The notes beneath the pieces are model-generated. The model did not search any database, was not told the DNA's origin, and saw only the letters and a program-made list of their open reading frames with translations. From Phycisphaerae bacterium (lineage in GTDB: Bacteria; Planctomycetota; Phycisphaerae; Phycisphaerales; SM1A02): DNA of 64,000 nucleotides. Shown here piece by piece: positions 45,807-56,572 of this stretch. How positions within the stretch are numbered: position 1 is the first letter of the stretch; each line of letters starts with the position of its first letter. The translations under genes were made by a program, and so were the position numbers. Location: contig JABHZL010000013.1 of assembly GCA_018656645.1 (NCBI GenBank), positions 18,646-82,645 on the forward strand, written 5' to 3'.

Positions 45807-46743
45807 ATGCGTATGTCTCCCCTTGTCATACAAACCGAGAATCTTCCGCAAGAATGCAGCGATTGGTTGGCAGAGCGGGTTGATTTACATATTTGCCCAT
45901 CAGACTCTCTTAGGTTTAAAGAGTTGTTGCCTCGCGCAGAAGGGTTAGTGATACGCACCTACACAACCATAGATTCTGAAATGATCAAAGAAGCACCGTT
46001 CCTGAAGGTTGTTGGGCGGGCTGGCGTGGGCATTGATAACATAGATGTTCAGTGTTGTAACGAAAACAACATTCGAGTTGTGCACACCCCAAGTGCAAAC
46101 AGTGAGGCTGTAGTAGAGTTTGTTCTAGCAAGAATGCTTGCAAAACTAAGACCCGTCCCCAAAATAACATCACAAGTAGACATCGTTGAATGGAAAAACC
46201 GCCGCGAAGAATCTGTGAGCCCAAGACAATTTAATGAATCCACATTAGGAATTGTTGGATTCGGTAGAGTCGGGTCTCGTCTTGGCAGGGCCGCACAAAG
46301 CCTCGGATTTCGTGTTTTATATTACGACATTAAAAAAATTACAGAAGAGTACGGTTGCACATCTGTTGATATGAAAACGCTTCTTCAAGAAAGCAACATT
46401 GTTTCTGTGCACGTAGACGGGCGATCCGAAAACAACAACCTTATTAATACAGGTGTCCTTTCAAAAATGAATCACGACGTGCTATTTATCAACACGTCTC
46501 GTGGATTTGTAGTTAACCCAACCGACTTAGCAGCGTTTCTTTCTCAAAATACCCAAGCGTTTGCGATACTTGATGTTCATAATCCAGAACCATTTACTGC
46601 AAACTATCCACTTTTTAAAATCGAAAACGCAAGTTTATATCCTCACATTGCCGCTAAAACAAAAACTGCAATGGACAATATGGGGTGGGTTGTGAAAGAT
46701 GTAGAGGCGGTGCTTCGCGGGGAAGAACCTATGTATGAAGCAG

Positions 46744-46769
<26 letters not shown>
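45807..46769 (+). CDS. D-2-hydroxyacid dehydrogenase (phosphoglycerate dehydrogenase family)
   Basis: Rossmann motif LGIVGFGRVGSRLGRA sits in the middle, flanked by the substrate-binding VVGRAGVGIDNIDV and NTSRGFVVNP (catalytic Arg), VHNPEPFT (Glu) and LYPHIAAKT (His). At 320 residues it lacks the C-terminal ACT domain of full-length SerA, like many short PGDHs. Serine biosynthesis is the probable role but other hydroxyacids are possible. GAGG six bases before ATG 45807 supports the start. Its end overlaps the convergent zinc-ribbon gene by 26 bases. Confidence 0.87.
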
Positions 46770-48523
<1,754 letters not shown>

Positions 48524-48539
48524 TTTACAAGATGCAACA

Positions 48540-49487
48540 ATGCTAAAACTTGTTGTATGGAGACTAGTGCAAATGCCAATTATATTATTGGCGGTTTACA
48601 CAACAACGTTTGCACTCGCATGGCTTATCCCAGGAAACCCGCTTGAAAAAGATGGACGACGGCCGCCACCAGAAGTGATGGAGGCGATGGCAGAGAATTA
48701 CAATTTAAACGACCCAGTTAGCTTTTACACTGGATATTTATGGAAAGCAAGTGGTGGCGCGTGGCTCGTTGGAGATAATGATGGCCCTGTTTTTAATTTT
48801 GGGCCAAGCCTTCGACACGAAAACTGGACAGTGAACGAAATACTCGCAAGTCAACTGCCCGTTTCCATCATTCTTGGATTAACGGCAATTCTCATTGCGA
48901 TTGTATTGGGAATTTCAGCAGGGGTTTTGGGCGCAGTTTGGCCGCGCTCATGGATAGACTTACTGACAATAATCATTTCACTTGTTGGAATTAGCGTCCC
49001 CGCGTTTGTTGTTGGCGTCGTGTTACTTATTGTTTTTTCGGTTTGGCTTGGGTGGTTTCCGGTTGGCGGCTGGGGATCATGGAAGCACATTGTTTTGCCG
49101 TCGATTGCACTTAGTCTTCCGTTTGCTGCTTACATCGCGCAGTTCACAAGAAGTGGCATGGTTGAACAACTTGCAAGCGACCACATACGAACGGCTAGGG
49201 CTAAGGGATTGTCAGAGCGGGTAGTAGTTATGAAACACGCATTAAAAAACGCATTTTTGCCCGTGTTGAGTTATCTTGGACCAGCGACCGCCGCGGCAAT
49301 GACTGGCTCTTTTGTTGTTGAAAAAGTTTTCGCGGTTCCCGGAATTGGAACGCACTTTGTTGATGCGGTTTTGGGCAAAGATATTACTGTGTTGATGGGG
49401 ATAGTGCTGGTGTATGCAACTATGTTGATATTATTTAATTTGTTTGTTGATGTGGTATATATGTTTGTTGATCCCCGGACGTGTTAA
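48540..49487 (+). CDS. Peptide/nickel ABC transporter permease (DppB/OppB type)
   Basis: The protein has the six-helix BPD_transp_1 fold. Its N-terminal signature is LVVWRLVQMPIILLAVY and the EAA-like loop is ARAKGLSERVVVMKHALKNAFLPV. This is the DppB/OppB class of the dipeptide/oligopeptide importer. Start ATG 48540 gives 315 residues and begins just after enolase; an open frame to 48447 lies inside eno. The second permease and ATPases are absent. The 3' end overlaps the convergent binding-protein gene by 53 bases. Confidence 0.9.
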   Translation: MLKLVVWRLVQMPIILLAVYTTTFALAWLIPGNPLEKDGRRPPPEVMEAMAENYNLNDPVSFYTGYLWKASGGAWLVGDNDGPVFNFGPSLRHENWTVNEILASQLPVSIILGLTAILIAIVLGISAGVLGAVWPRSWIDLLTIIISLVGISVPAFVVGVVLLIVFSVWLGWFPVGGWGSWKHIVLPSIALSLPFAAYIAQFTRSGMVEQLASDHIRTARAKGLSERVVVMKHALKNAFLPVLSYLGPATAAAMTGSFVVEKVFAVPGIGTHFVDAVLGKDITVLMGIVLVYATMLILFNLFVDVVYMFVDPRTC

Positions 49488-51300
49488 TGTTAACTCTCCA
49501 CAACTGCTGGGTTAATCTTGGGTGGGTTGTGAGTCCACTTACCCGATCGGGTTCATACATATATAACTGTAACAATTGACAAATGACAAGCATTGGCACC
49601 TCGTCATTAAACAATTCTTCTTCAATGTCATGCAACATTTGCATTCTTTTTTCTGGATCTAACTCAACAGCGGCAAGGTCCAAAGAGTCATCAATGTTTG
49701 TGTTGGTATATCCACGATCATTGTTTCCGCCGTTTGATCTAAACACATCTAAAAAAGTTGTGGGGTCACCATAGTCCCCATACCATCGACCACGAGCGAT
49801 CATGAAATTACCGTTTCTTAGATCAGCGCTAAAAAACTTATTATCCGTACCCCGAAGCTCAATTCGAATTCCCAACCGTTGTTGCCATTGATCACGCAGC
49901 TCTAGTGCAATCCATTTATAACGAGGTGTGTTTGTGGTGTACAAAATTTCTACTACCGGAAATAACTCGCCATCTGGGTTTTCAACAAGACCGTCTTCGT
50001 TTCGATCTACCCACCCGGCAGATTTTAATTCTGCAATTGCTCGGTTTGGGTCGAATCCAATGCCAACTACCGTTTCATACCCATCAATAGATTGTGGGGG
50101 AACAAAACTAGAAACCGTTGGTTCAAGCAACCTCGTGGCATGTTTCACAATTGCCGTGCGATCTGTTCCAAAAACAAATGCTCTGCGTACGGCTGCATCG
50201 TGGAAAGGATTAGCGTTTCCGTTATTAAGTTTTTCTCTACAATTAAATGAGAAAAAATCAGTACCAAACGTTGGAAATGCGTGAATATTTGTTCTTTCTC
50301 CCCGCAACTGTTGCGCCAACATATCGGCCTGATAATCTGCATTTACTCCATTGAGCCAGTCGGCAGCACCAGATTCAAAAGCCATGATTGCCGTGTTTGT
50401 ATCAGATATCGTGATTGCTTCAATAGAATCAAGTGACGTTTGTTCAGGTGTGTGGAAAAAAGGATTTCGAACGAGCCGCATATCACGTTTGTATCTCCAG
50501 CTGTCGAGTATAAACGGTCCGTTGCTAACAAGGGTACCGGGCCGCGCCCAAACATTTTTTTGCTTCAAGCGGCCAGTAGCCTTATCAATATTGATCCAAT
50601 TACGCTTTTCCATTGCGGGGGGCTTAACGGCGTGCCAGCCCTCTACAAGCATTTTCTCGCGTACATCTTGGGTGACCTTCCATCCCTCTACACAAGGTTT
50701 GTATACAGGGCTACACACCGCAAGGGCGAGTTGATCAAGAAAATAGGGCACGGGTTGTTCAAGATCTACCCGAATAGTATTTGCATCAATAATAGTAATG
50801 CCCACCATGTCCGCAAACCTGGCTGCAACCTGTTCGATTGACAAGTTTGATGTGGCAGCAAGCTGTTCACTTCTCCAATTCCAGTACGACTTAGCCCCCC
50901 TTATTGAAAAGAAAAAATCAGAATAATCAGAAGCAAAATCAGGGGTTAATAATCGCATCCAAGCGTATTGAAAATCATAAGAAGTAAGTGGCGCGCCATT
51001 GCTCCACCTAGCGTCTTCTCTAATATGAAATGTGTATGACAACTCATCCTTGCTTTTTTTAACAGAATCTGCAGCCGCAAGTTCAATAGAAAAATCACTG
51101 GGATTCCACTGAACCAAACCCTCATACAAACAATATGCCATTTGCATATCGTTTAACCAACTCATCCGCTGTGGGTCTAGTGTAAACACATCGCCCCGGT
51201 TGATAAAAACAAAATCAGATTTTGGGTGTTTCTCTTCAAATGTAAACACCGCAACAACAGTCGCAAACAAAATTGCGATTGGTAAGAGGAGTTTAATCAT
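49435..51300 (-). CDS. Peptide ABC transporter substrate-binding protein (OppA family)
   Basis: The 621-residue protein has an uncleaved-looking signal anchor (LLPIAILFATVVAVF) and the SBP_bac_5 fold: TLDPQRMSWLNDMQMAYCLYEGL, TFHIREDARWSNGAPLTSYDFQYAW, and VSNGPFILDSWRYKRDMRLVRNP. No lipobox cysteine is present, so it may be anchored by the helix. The binding site is not specific enough to name the ligand. It is the second gene of a - strand pair (nine bases after the upstream secreted unknown) and overlaps the permease gene tail to tail. Confidence 0.9.
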   Translation of the reverse strand: MIKLLLPIAILFATVVAVFTFEEKHPKSDFVFINRGDVFTLDPQRMSWLNDMQMAYCLYEGLVQWNPSDFSIELAAADSVKKSKDELSYTFHIREDARWSNGAPLTSYDFQYAWMRLLTPDFASDYSDFFFSIRGAKSYWNWRSEQLAATSNLSIEQVAARFADMVGITIIDANTIRVDLEQPVPYFLDQLALAVCSPVYKPCVEGWKVTQDVREKMLVEGWHAVKPPAMEKRNWINIDKATGRLKQKNVWARPGTLVSNGPFILDSWRYKRDMRLVRNPFFHTPEQTSLDSIEAITISDTNTAIMAFESGAADWLNGVNADYQADMLAQQLRGERTNIHAFPTFGTDFFSFNCREKLNNGNANPFHDAAVRRAFVFGTDRTAIVKHATRLLEPTVSSFVPPQSIDGYETVVGIGFDPNRAIAELKSAGWVDRNEDGLVENPDGELFPVVEILYTTNTPRYKWIALELRDQWQQRLGIRIELRGTDNKFFSADLRNGNFMIARGRWYGDYGDPTTFLDVFRSNGGNNDRGYTNTNIDDSLDLAAVELDPEKRMQMLHDIEEELFNDEVPMLVICQLLQLYMYEPDRVSGLTTHPRLTQQLWRVNINTSGDQQTYIPHQQTN

Positions 51301-51309
51301 GACAACAAA

Positions 51310-52356
51310 TTATTTTGACGCAGTTTTGTTTTGCCAATAGAGAATGGCATCAGTTAAAGGTTGCTTGTCGCCAGCCTCCCACGCGCCTCGAACATCTACA
51401 TTTTCTACATCATCATCTCCAACAAACCGCTGTAGCATTGTTGTAGCAGTTTCAATTGCGCCGCCATAGGCAACAAGTAGAGCATCGCTTTTTTTTGCAC
51501 CACTCCACTGGCTAGAAGCGACTTCAAGAACGCGTATCAAGACCGGTACAAGGTTGTTGATCGTATCTGTTTTAAGCGTAGAGTCAACGCTGGGTTCAAT
51601 CAATTGCAATCTCAGAGAGGACAATCCAGATCGAACAGGCCGCATTCGAAGGCTCGCTTTTTTATTTGCCGCAACATCTTCGACAATGTTCGAAATAGCT
51701 TGGACTTGTAATTCAAACGAAAGTCCTTGTAGTTCTGTTAGTTCAGATCTTCGTAATCCGGGCGTATCGGAAAGAGAACTTAGTGATTGAAGTTGTCTTG
51801 ATGCAACGTGCCACACTGGTTCTTTTGAAGCGGCATCTGCCAACAATGTTGCAGCGCTAGTGATTCTAGTAAGGGGTAATCGCCCAGTTTGAAAACTATT
51901 TTCTAATCCTGCTGAAGCCCACTGTCTCAGTGCGGAGCGGTCTTCAAACGTGTTACTCGCGTGACGCATGATTGTTGTGACGCTTCGTTCTGTTCCAAGA
52001 AGTGAAAGGATTTGTAACGCGTTGATGGCAGCAACTTCGTTTTCGTTTTCTTCTGAGAGGAATGGTTCAAAAGAAGAGAGAAGCGCTTCCCCGTAATGCA
52101 TTCTGGCAGTGTTGGACATTGACCAGCGATTGTCCAATGGTTCGGTCAGCCCACGCCGTGCTTCTGCAATCATTTTTGCATCGTCTGTAAGCAAGATGGT
52201 TGCCCAACCCTCTGTGTATCGCTCAATATCAACTTTTTGCCTATCAGTCAGATCTCTGTGGCTGATGAAAGAAGTAATTCTGAACGATGGTTGGGCAACA
52301 GCGGTTGTTGCGATGATCAGAAGGGTGGGTAAAAGTAATTTATTTGTATTAAACAT
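51310..52356 (-). CDS. Secreted helical-repeat protein of unknown function
   Basis: I do not recognise a family. The 348-residue protein begins with a clear signal peptide (LLLPTLLIIATTAVAQ). It is almost all alpha-helical, with HEAT-like regularity in the middle (EVAAINALQILSLLGTERSVTTIMRHASN), ending in a tail with VDVRGAWEAGDKQPLTDAI. The stop lies nine bases before the SBP gene, so a shared operon is likely. It diverges from the large TPR-like gene across 173 bases. Confidence 0.7.
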   Translation of the reverse strand: MFNTNKLLLPTLLIIATTAVAQPSFRITSFISHRDLTDRQKVDIERYTEGWATILLTDDAKMIAEARRGLTEPLDNRWSMSNTARMHYGEALLSSFEPFLSEENENEVAAINALQILSLLGTERSVTTIMRHASNTFEDRSALRQWASAGLENSFQTGRLPLTRITSAATLLADAASKEPVWHVASRQLQSLSSLSDTPGLRRSELTELQGLSFELQVQAISNIVEDVAANKKASLRMRPVRSGLSSLRLQLIEPSVDSTLKTDTINNLVPVLIRVLEVASSQWSGAKKSDALLVAYGGAIETATTMLQRFVGDDDVENVDVRGAWEAGDKQPLTDAILYWQNKTASK

Positions 52357-52529
52357 GGCAAAAAAGAGTTCCGGTATTCTATTGAATCTCTAGGAGAGAT
52401 GACGAAATTACCAATGCTACCACATGGTGTCAACGCCATTTGGCAATTCTTACCCCCCAATTACCCACAGAGCACAAATCAGAGATCTAAATCCCTAAAA
52501 ATACACTACTGTGCAGCAAATAATCCACC

Positions 52530-55085
52530 ATGACACTCCAAACTCAGCACCGATTTATCCATAGCCTTGCCCTTGTGGTGGTCACTGTTTCCTCATTTTG
52601 CACCCCAGTTTTCGGGGGTTTTGATGATCGAGGTGCGGAACAAATTCAACAAGCCAGCGCGTCACGTCTTTCAAGCGAATGTATTCGTGTTGCCAGAACA
52701 GTTCTTCAAATTCAACCACTTAGCGTAAATGAGATAGAGGTTGGAGCGGCTCTCGTTAAAATGGCGGCAGAAATAGACCCAAACAACCCAGATATCTGGA
52801 GAGCTTGGGTTGAAATGGCTACTATTTCAGATGATCCGGAAATGCGACAACTCGGTGTTAAAGAACTGCTTAGGTTGTTTCCAAATGAAACTCCACTGCA
52901 ACTAGCTCGCCTTCGGGACGCGGTGGACACCCTTAATACCGCCTCAGAACGCGAGTTGTTATATGAACAACTGTTGTCCCCAGAAAACCAAGCCAAACTA
53001 AACCCAAGCGTTGCGGCGAGGCTTGCATTTGACTCGGCAATGTTGCAAAGGCAACTTGGAAACACACAACAGTTTGCAAGGTGGCTTGCAGAATCTGTTG
53101 CTCTAGACCCATATTTCACAGATGCAACAGCTGTTGCAGTCGGTTTCTTTGGAGACGAATCATCTGATCCATATCGAAGAGTCGAGTTGTTGAGTTCACT
53201 CATGCTCGCAAATATGCGGGATGTTACAACACAGGTTTCACTCGCAGAGTTGCTCATGTCTTTTGGTGCGTACAAAGGGGCAAGTCGTATTTACGACATC
53301 GCTCTTGCTGACAACGCGAACAATACCAGTGAAATTAATAATAATTTACTTTCGGATATGGTCATGGCTCATTGGGCCGCAGGCAACAAAGAAGCCGCAC
53401 TTGATATTATTGCAAAAAGACAAAGAATAGCTGACGAGAAATTTAGAAAAATAATTCAAAAACAACAACCTAGAGCGACTCCTCTCGAGCTCGCAAGGGT
53501 CCACTCTCCACTATCTCCAAAATTAGCAACTATAAAAGCGGCCGTGTATTCAGACGCCGAACAACAGGAGGCGGAATGGGCATTGCGACAAGCACTTGAT
53601 TCGTTTGCCTCTGTACTTGTTGCACTTGAAGATCAACCAGACTCTTCTCGCATTACATCCGTTTTTATCGAGCACTGTTTGCAAGCCGCGTGGGTTTCTG
53701 TTTGGCTTGGTAATTTGGTTGAGAGTGCAGATAATTTTCTTTTAAAAGCAGAAACGTACGCTCCTGTTTCAGAATCACAAAAGAACCATATTCGCGGATG
53801 GATTGCACTTCGTTCAAATGATACAGAAACCGCAGAGAAACTATTTACATCTCTTGGTGAAGAACGCGACTCGACAATTGTTGGGTTAGCACTAGTTAGG
53901 TTGTTACAGGGCAGGGATCGTGAAGCAGCTCGCTTGTTTTTACAAGTTGCACGAGATAGTGCCGGAACACTTATTGGTATTTGGTCTCGTAACCAACTCG
54001 AAAAACTCCTTGGCCAAGAGATTGTTGCTCGGGACGGCGTGGGCACTATTGAGACATTGATTGATAACATTCCAAGCACTGTTGACGAATATCCAACAAA
54101 TCCAACTGTGACATATTCCATTCGCGCAAATGCGGTTTCAACGAGTGTTGGGCCCTATCAACCAATTTTAATTGAAATAGAGTTGTCAAATAACGGGCTA
54201 TTGCCAATGCAGATTGCGCAACAAGGCCCAATTCAACCCGTTGTTTTGCTCCAAGCAAACACACAAATTGTGAACACATCTATTAATAACACAATTCCGA
54301 TCATTATTCCAATCAATAGAAAATTAATTTTATATCCTCGCGAGAGGTTTACAATAACTGTAGATCTGAGAAATTATTGGGTGGGTTCTGTGTTTAACGA
54401 GTGGCCGACGGGTGGCGGATTTTTACAATTTCACGCGATATCTAATTTTTCAATTCGAACAGCAGAGAATATAGAGGGCAGAGCTGTGTTGGTTTACGAA
54501 CCAACAGCGCTTGGTTCAAAATCAGGCGAAGCAGAAATCTACATTGAAGGAGTAAAACCGACTGACCAGTGGCTAAAAAATGCACTTGCGAAGGTTAACG
54601 AAATGAACAGTCCCGACGACCTTGTTTCGTTTGCACTACTTACTTGGGTGGTTGGTGACGATACGCACATCCAGGTCGTTGAGCCGCTTATTACTCCTCC
54701 TCCAGGGGAAGAGGTTAAACAAATTCCTGAGGGTGAGCGTCACCCACTACAAGATGAAGCGATTACTACATTGCTGATGAAATTTCCAAGTCTTGATATC
54801 ACCTCTAAGGCGTGGATTCTCTCTGTCATGTCAAGAGATCCATCTTTTGAATCTTTTGTTGGTATGGCCGATGTTGACGAAAGCGATATCACCACAATTG
54901 CTTGGATGCTGAGATTTGTTTCACCAACTGTTGATGATGTTGTTCTTGATAATGTTCATCTTCTCTCGGCGCTTAAAGATAGTAATCCTCGTGTGCGCCT
55001 GATTGCAAATTGGATTTATGGTTGGGTCGAAAAGCGAGTAAACCAAAGACGCGAAAAGGCGCTTGGTATAACTGGTGATGAATAG
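52530..55085 (+). CDS. Large secreted TPR-like protein of unknown function
   Basis: The 851-residue protein has an N-terminal signal (FIHSLALVVVTVSSFCTPVFG). Residues ~40-500 are helical repeats of TPR type, e.g. LVKMAAEIDPNNPDIWRAWVEM and GAYKGASRIYDIALADNANN. The next ~200 residues appear beta-rich (YQPILIEIELSNNGLLP, ERFTITVDLRNYW) and may be an immunoglobulin-like or beta-sandwich domain. The last ~170 residues are helical again. No enzyme motif is seen. The YbhN-like gene follows nine bases later, so a shared role in envelope assembly is possible. Confidence 0.72.
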   Translation: MTLQTQHRFIHSLALVVVTVSSFCTPVFGGFDDRGAEQIQQASASRLSSECIRVARTVLQIQPLSVNEIEVGAALVKMAAEIDPNNPDIWRAWVEMATISDDPEMRQLGVKELLRLFPNETPLQLARLRDAVDTLNTASERELLYEQLLSPENQAKLNPSVAARLAFDSAMLQRQLGNTQQFARWLAESVALDPYFTDATAVAVGFFGDESSDPYRRVELLSSLMLANMRDVTTQVSLAELLMSFGAYKGASRIYDIALADNANNTSEINNNLLSDMVMAHWAAGNKEAALDIIAKRQRIADEKFRKIIQKQQPRATPLELARVHSPLSPKLATIKAAVYSDAEQQEAEWALRQALDSFASVLVALEDQPDSSRITSVFIEHCLQAAWVSVWLGNLVESADNFLLKAETYAPVSESQKNHIRGWIALRSNDTETAEKLFTSLGEERDSTIVGLALVRLLQGRDREAARLFLQVARDSAGTLIGIWSRNQLEKLLGQEIVARDGVGTIETLIDNIPSTVDEYPTNPTVTYSIRANAVSTSVGPYQPILIEIELSNNGLLPMQIAQQGPIQPVVLLQANTQIVNTSINNTIPIIIPINRKLILYPRERFTITVDLRNYWVGSVFNEWPTGGGFLQFHAISNFSIRTAENIEGRAVLVYEPTALGSKSGEAEIYIEGVKPTDQWLKNALAKVNEMNSPDDLVSFALLTWVVGDDTHIQVVEPLITPPPGEEVKQIPEGERHPLQDEAITTLLMKFPSLDITSKAWILSVMSRDPSFESFVGMADVDESDITTIAWMLRFVSPTVDDVVLDNVHLLSALKDSNPRVRLIANWIYGWVEKRVNQRREKALGITGDE

Positions 55086-55093
55086 AATCCACT

Positions 55094-55975
55094 ATGACCA
55101 CCAAGGGCAATAAACAAATAAGAATAATTGGGTGGATTGTTAGTGTTGTTTTGTTATGCGCGGCAATTTTTACAATCTGGAATCGGTGGGGTGATATTTC
55201 AAAAGCAATAGATTCGATAGAACGCCCAAACAGAGGTGTGCTTGTGTCATTGGTGGTCCTCATGGTTTTGTCGCAAGGGTTTGTTTCTGAATCTTTCCGC
55301 CAACTGTTAAATCGGGGTGGAATTGCAAAATCCGGGTGTGATCCAATTGAGAAGGGAGAGATGTTTTGGCTGGTGATGGTAAGTGGGATGTTGAACTGGC
55401 TACCAATGCGAGCGGGACTTATTGGTAGAACCGTGTATCACAGCAAAGTGAATGGAATACCGGCCCCAAAATCACTTCAGGTTCTCTTTGAATCAGTTGC
55501 CACGATTGTATGTGTTTCAGGAGTTGCCCTCTTCATGGTCATCTGTAGCAATCTTTTTCGCATAGACATCATCTATTTTGTGTGTGCCCCTATTTTGTTG
55601 TTTCTCGTTTTTATTACGCGAAAACCAGGACGACCATGGCTTCTGGCAATTTCTTATCGATATGTAGACGTGTTGTTGTTTGCAGCTCGGTATTGGTTGA
55701 TTTTTGACCTGATGAGTTATGAAATTACACCCCAGACAGCAATACTTCTTGCTGGTGCCGGCTCGATTGCTTCGTTGCTTCCGCTTCCAACCGGCGGCCT
55801 TGGTGGACGCGAGTGGATCATTGGTTTCATAGCCTCTTGGGTGACCGTGTTTCCCGCAGCTATTGCGCTTGGGCTCGTTGCTGATCTCATCAACCGCGTC
55901 ATCGAGCTTACTGTCGTGATTCCTTTTGGCCTCCTTGGGCAACATTTTCTCCGCAAAAAACTACCCCGCGGTTAG
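55094..55975 (+). CDS. YbhN/lysylphosphatidylglycerol-synthase-like membrane protein
   Basis: The 293-residue integral membrane protein has about eight segments and the UPF0104 motif near the end: SIASLLPLPTGGLGGREWII, followed by LGLVADLINRVIELTVVI. This region matches the flippase-like domain of MprF and the YbhN family. It lacks the acyltransferase half of MprF, so lipid flipping or transport is the likeliest role. It follows the TPR-like gene by nine bases and precedes pyrE by about 60 bases. Confidence 0.8.
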   Translation: MTTKGNKQIRIIGWIVSVVLLCAAIFTIWNRWGDISKAIDSIERPNRGVLVSLVVLMVLSQGFVSESFRQLLNRGGIAKSGCDPIEKGEMFWLVMVSGMLNWLPMRAGLIGRTVYHSKVNGIPAPKSLQVLFESVATIVCVSGVALFMVICSNLFRIDIIYFVCAPILLFLVFITRKPGRPWLLAISYRYVDVLLFAARYWLIFDLMSYEITPQTAILLAGAGSIASLLPLPTGGLGGREWIIGFIASWVTVFPAAIALGLVADLINRVIELTVVIPFGLLGQHFLRKKLPRG

Positions 55976-56038
55976 TTTCTTCAAGAGGTGTGGCAGGTAC
56001 ATATTGGGTGCGTGGACATTGGTTGATAGAATGTGGGA

Positions 56039-56572
56039 ATGACACGAGAAGAACTAGCCAAACGAATTGCAGAAACAGCGATTCTTCACGGAGATTTCAC
56101 GCTTCGGAGCGGGCGGAAATCTACTTGGTACATCGATAAATACCTGTTTTCAACAAAACCAGACATCTTAAAGGCGATCGGACCACTTTTTGCTGCGTTA
56201 ATTCCTACCGGAACAACACTTCTTGCAGGAGCTGAACTTGGTGGTATCCCACTCGTTACATCAGCATCAATGGCTAGCGACATTCCTTGTATCTTTATCC
56301 GAAACCAAAAAAAAGAATACGGCACCGCGAAACAACTTGAGGGCATACTTCAACAAGGGGATAAGGTGGCAATTGTCGAAGACATCGCGACAACAGGTGG
56401 CCAAGTGCTTGAAGCGGCGGAAACAATTACGTCACTAGGCGCGTCGGTTACGTCAATTATTGCAGCCATAGATCGTTGTGAAGGGGCAAGAGAGAATATA
56501 GAAAACGCGGGGTATCAATTTCAATCTCTTTTTACAACCTCAGACCTTGGAGTTACAGAGACCGTTCGATGA
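56039..56572 (+). CDS. pyrE: Orotate phosphoribosyltransferase
   Basis: PyrE converts orotate and PRPP to OMP in pyrimidine synthesis. The PRPP-binding motif is VAIVEDIATTGGQVLEAAE, and the N-terminal loop has GDFTLRSGRKSTWYIDKYLF, which fits OPRTase rather than adenine or hypoxanthine PRTases. At 177 residues from ATG 56039 it has family length; a GTG at 56033 is possible. It overlaps gatB by four bases (ATGA). Confidence 0.9.
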   Translation: MTREELAKRIAETAILHGDFTLRSGRKSTWYIDKYLFSTKPDILKAIGPLFAALIPTGTTLLAGAELGGIPLVTSASMASDIPCIFIRNQKKEYGTAKQLEGILQQGDKVAIVEDIATTGGQVLEAAETITSLGASVTSIIAAIDRCEGARENIENAGYQFQSLFTTSDLGVTETVR

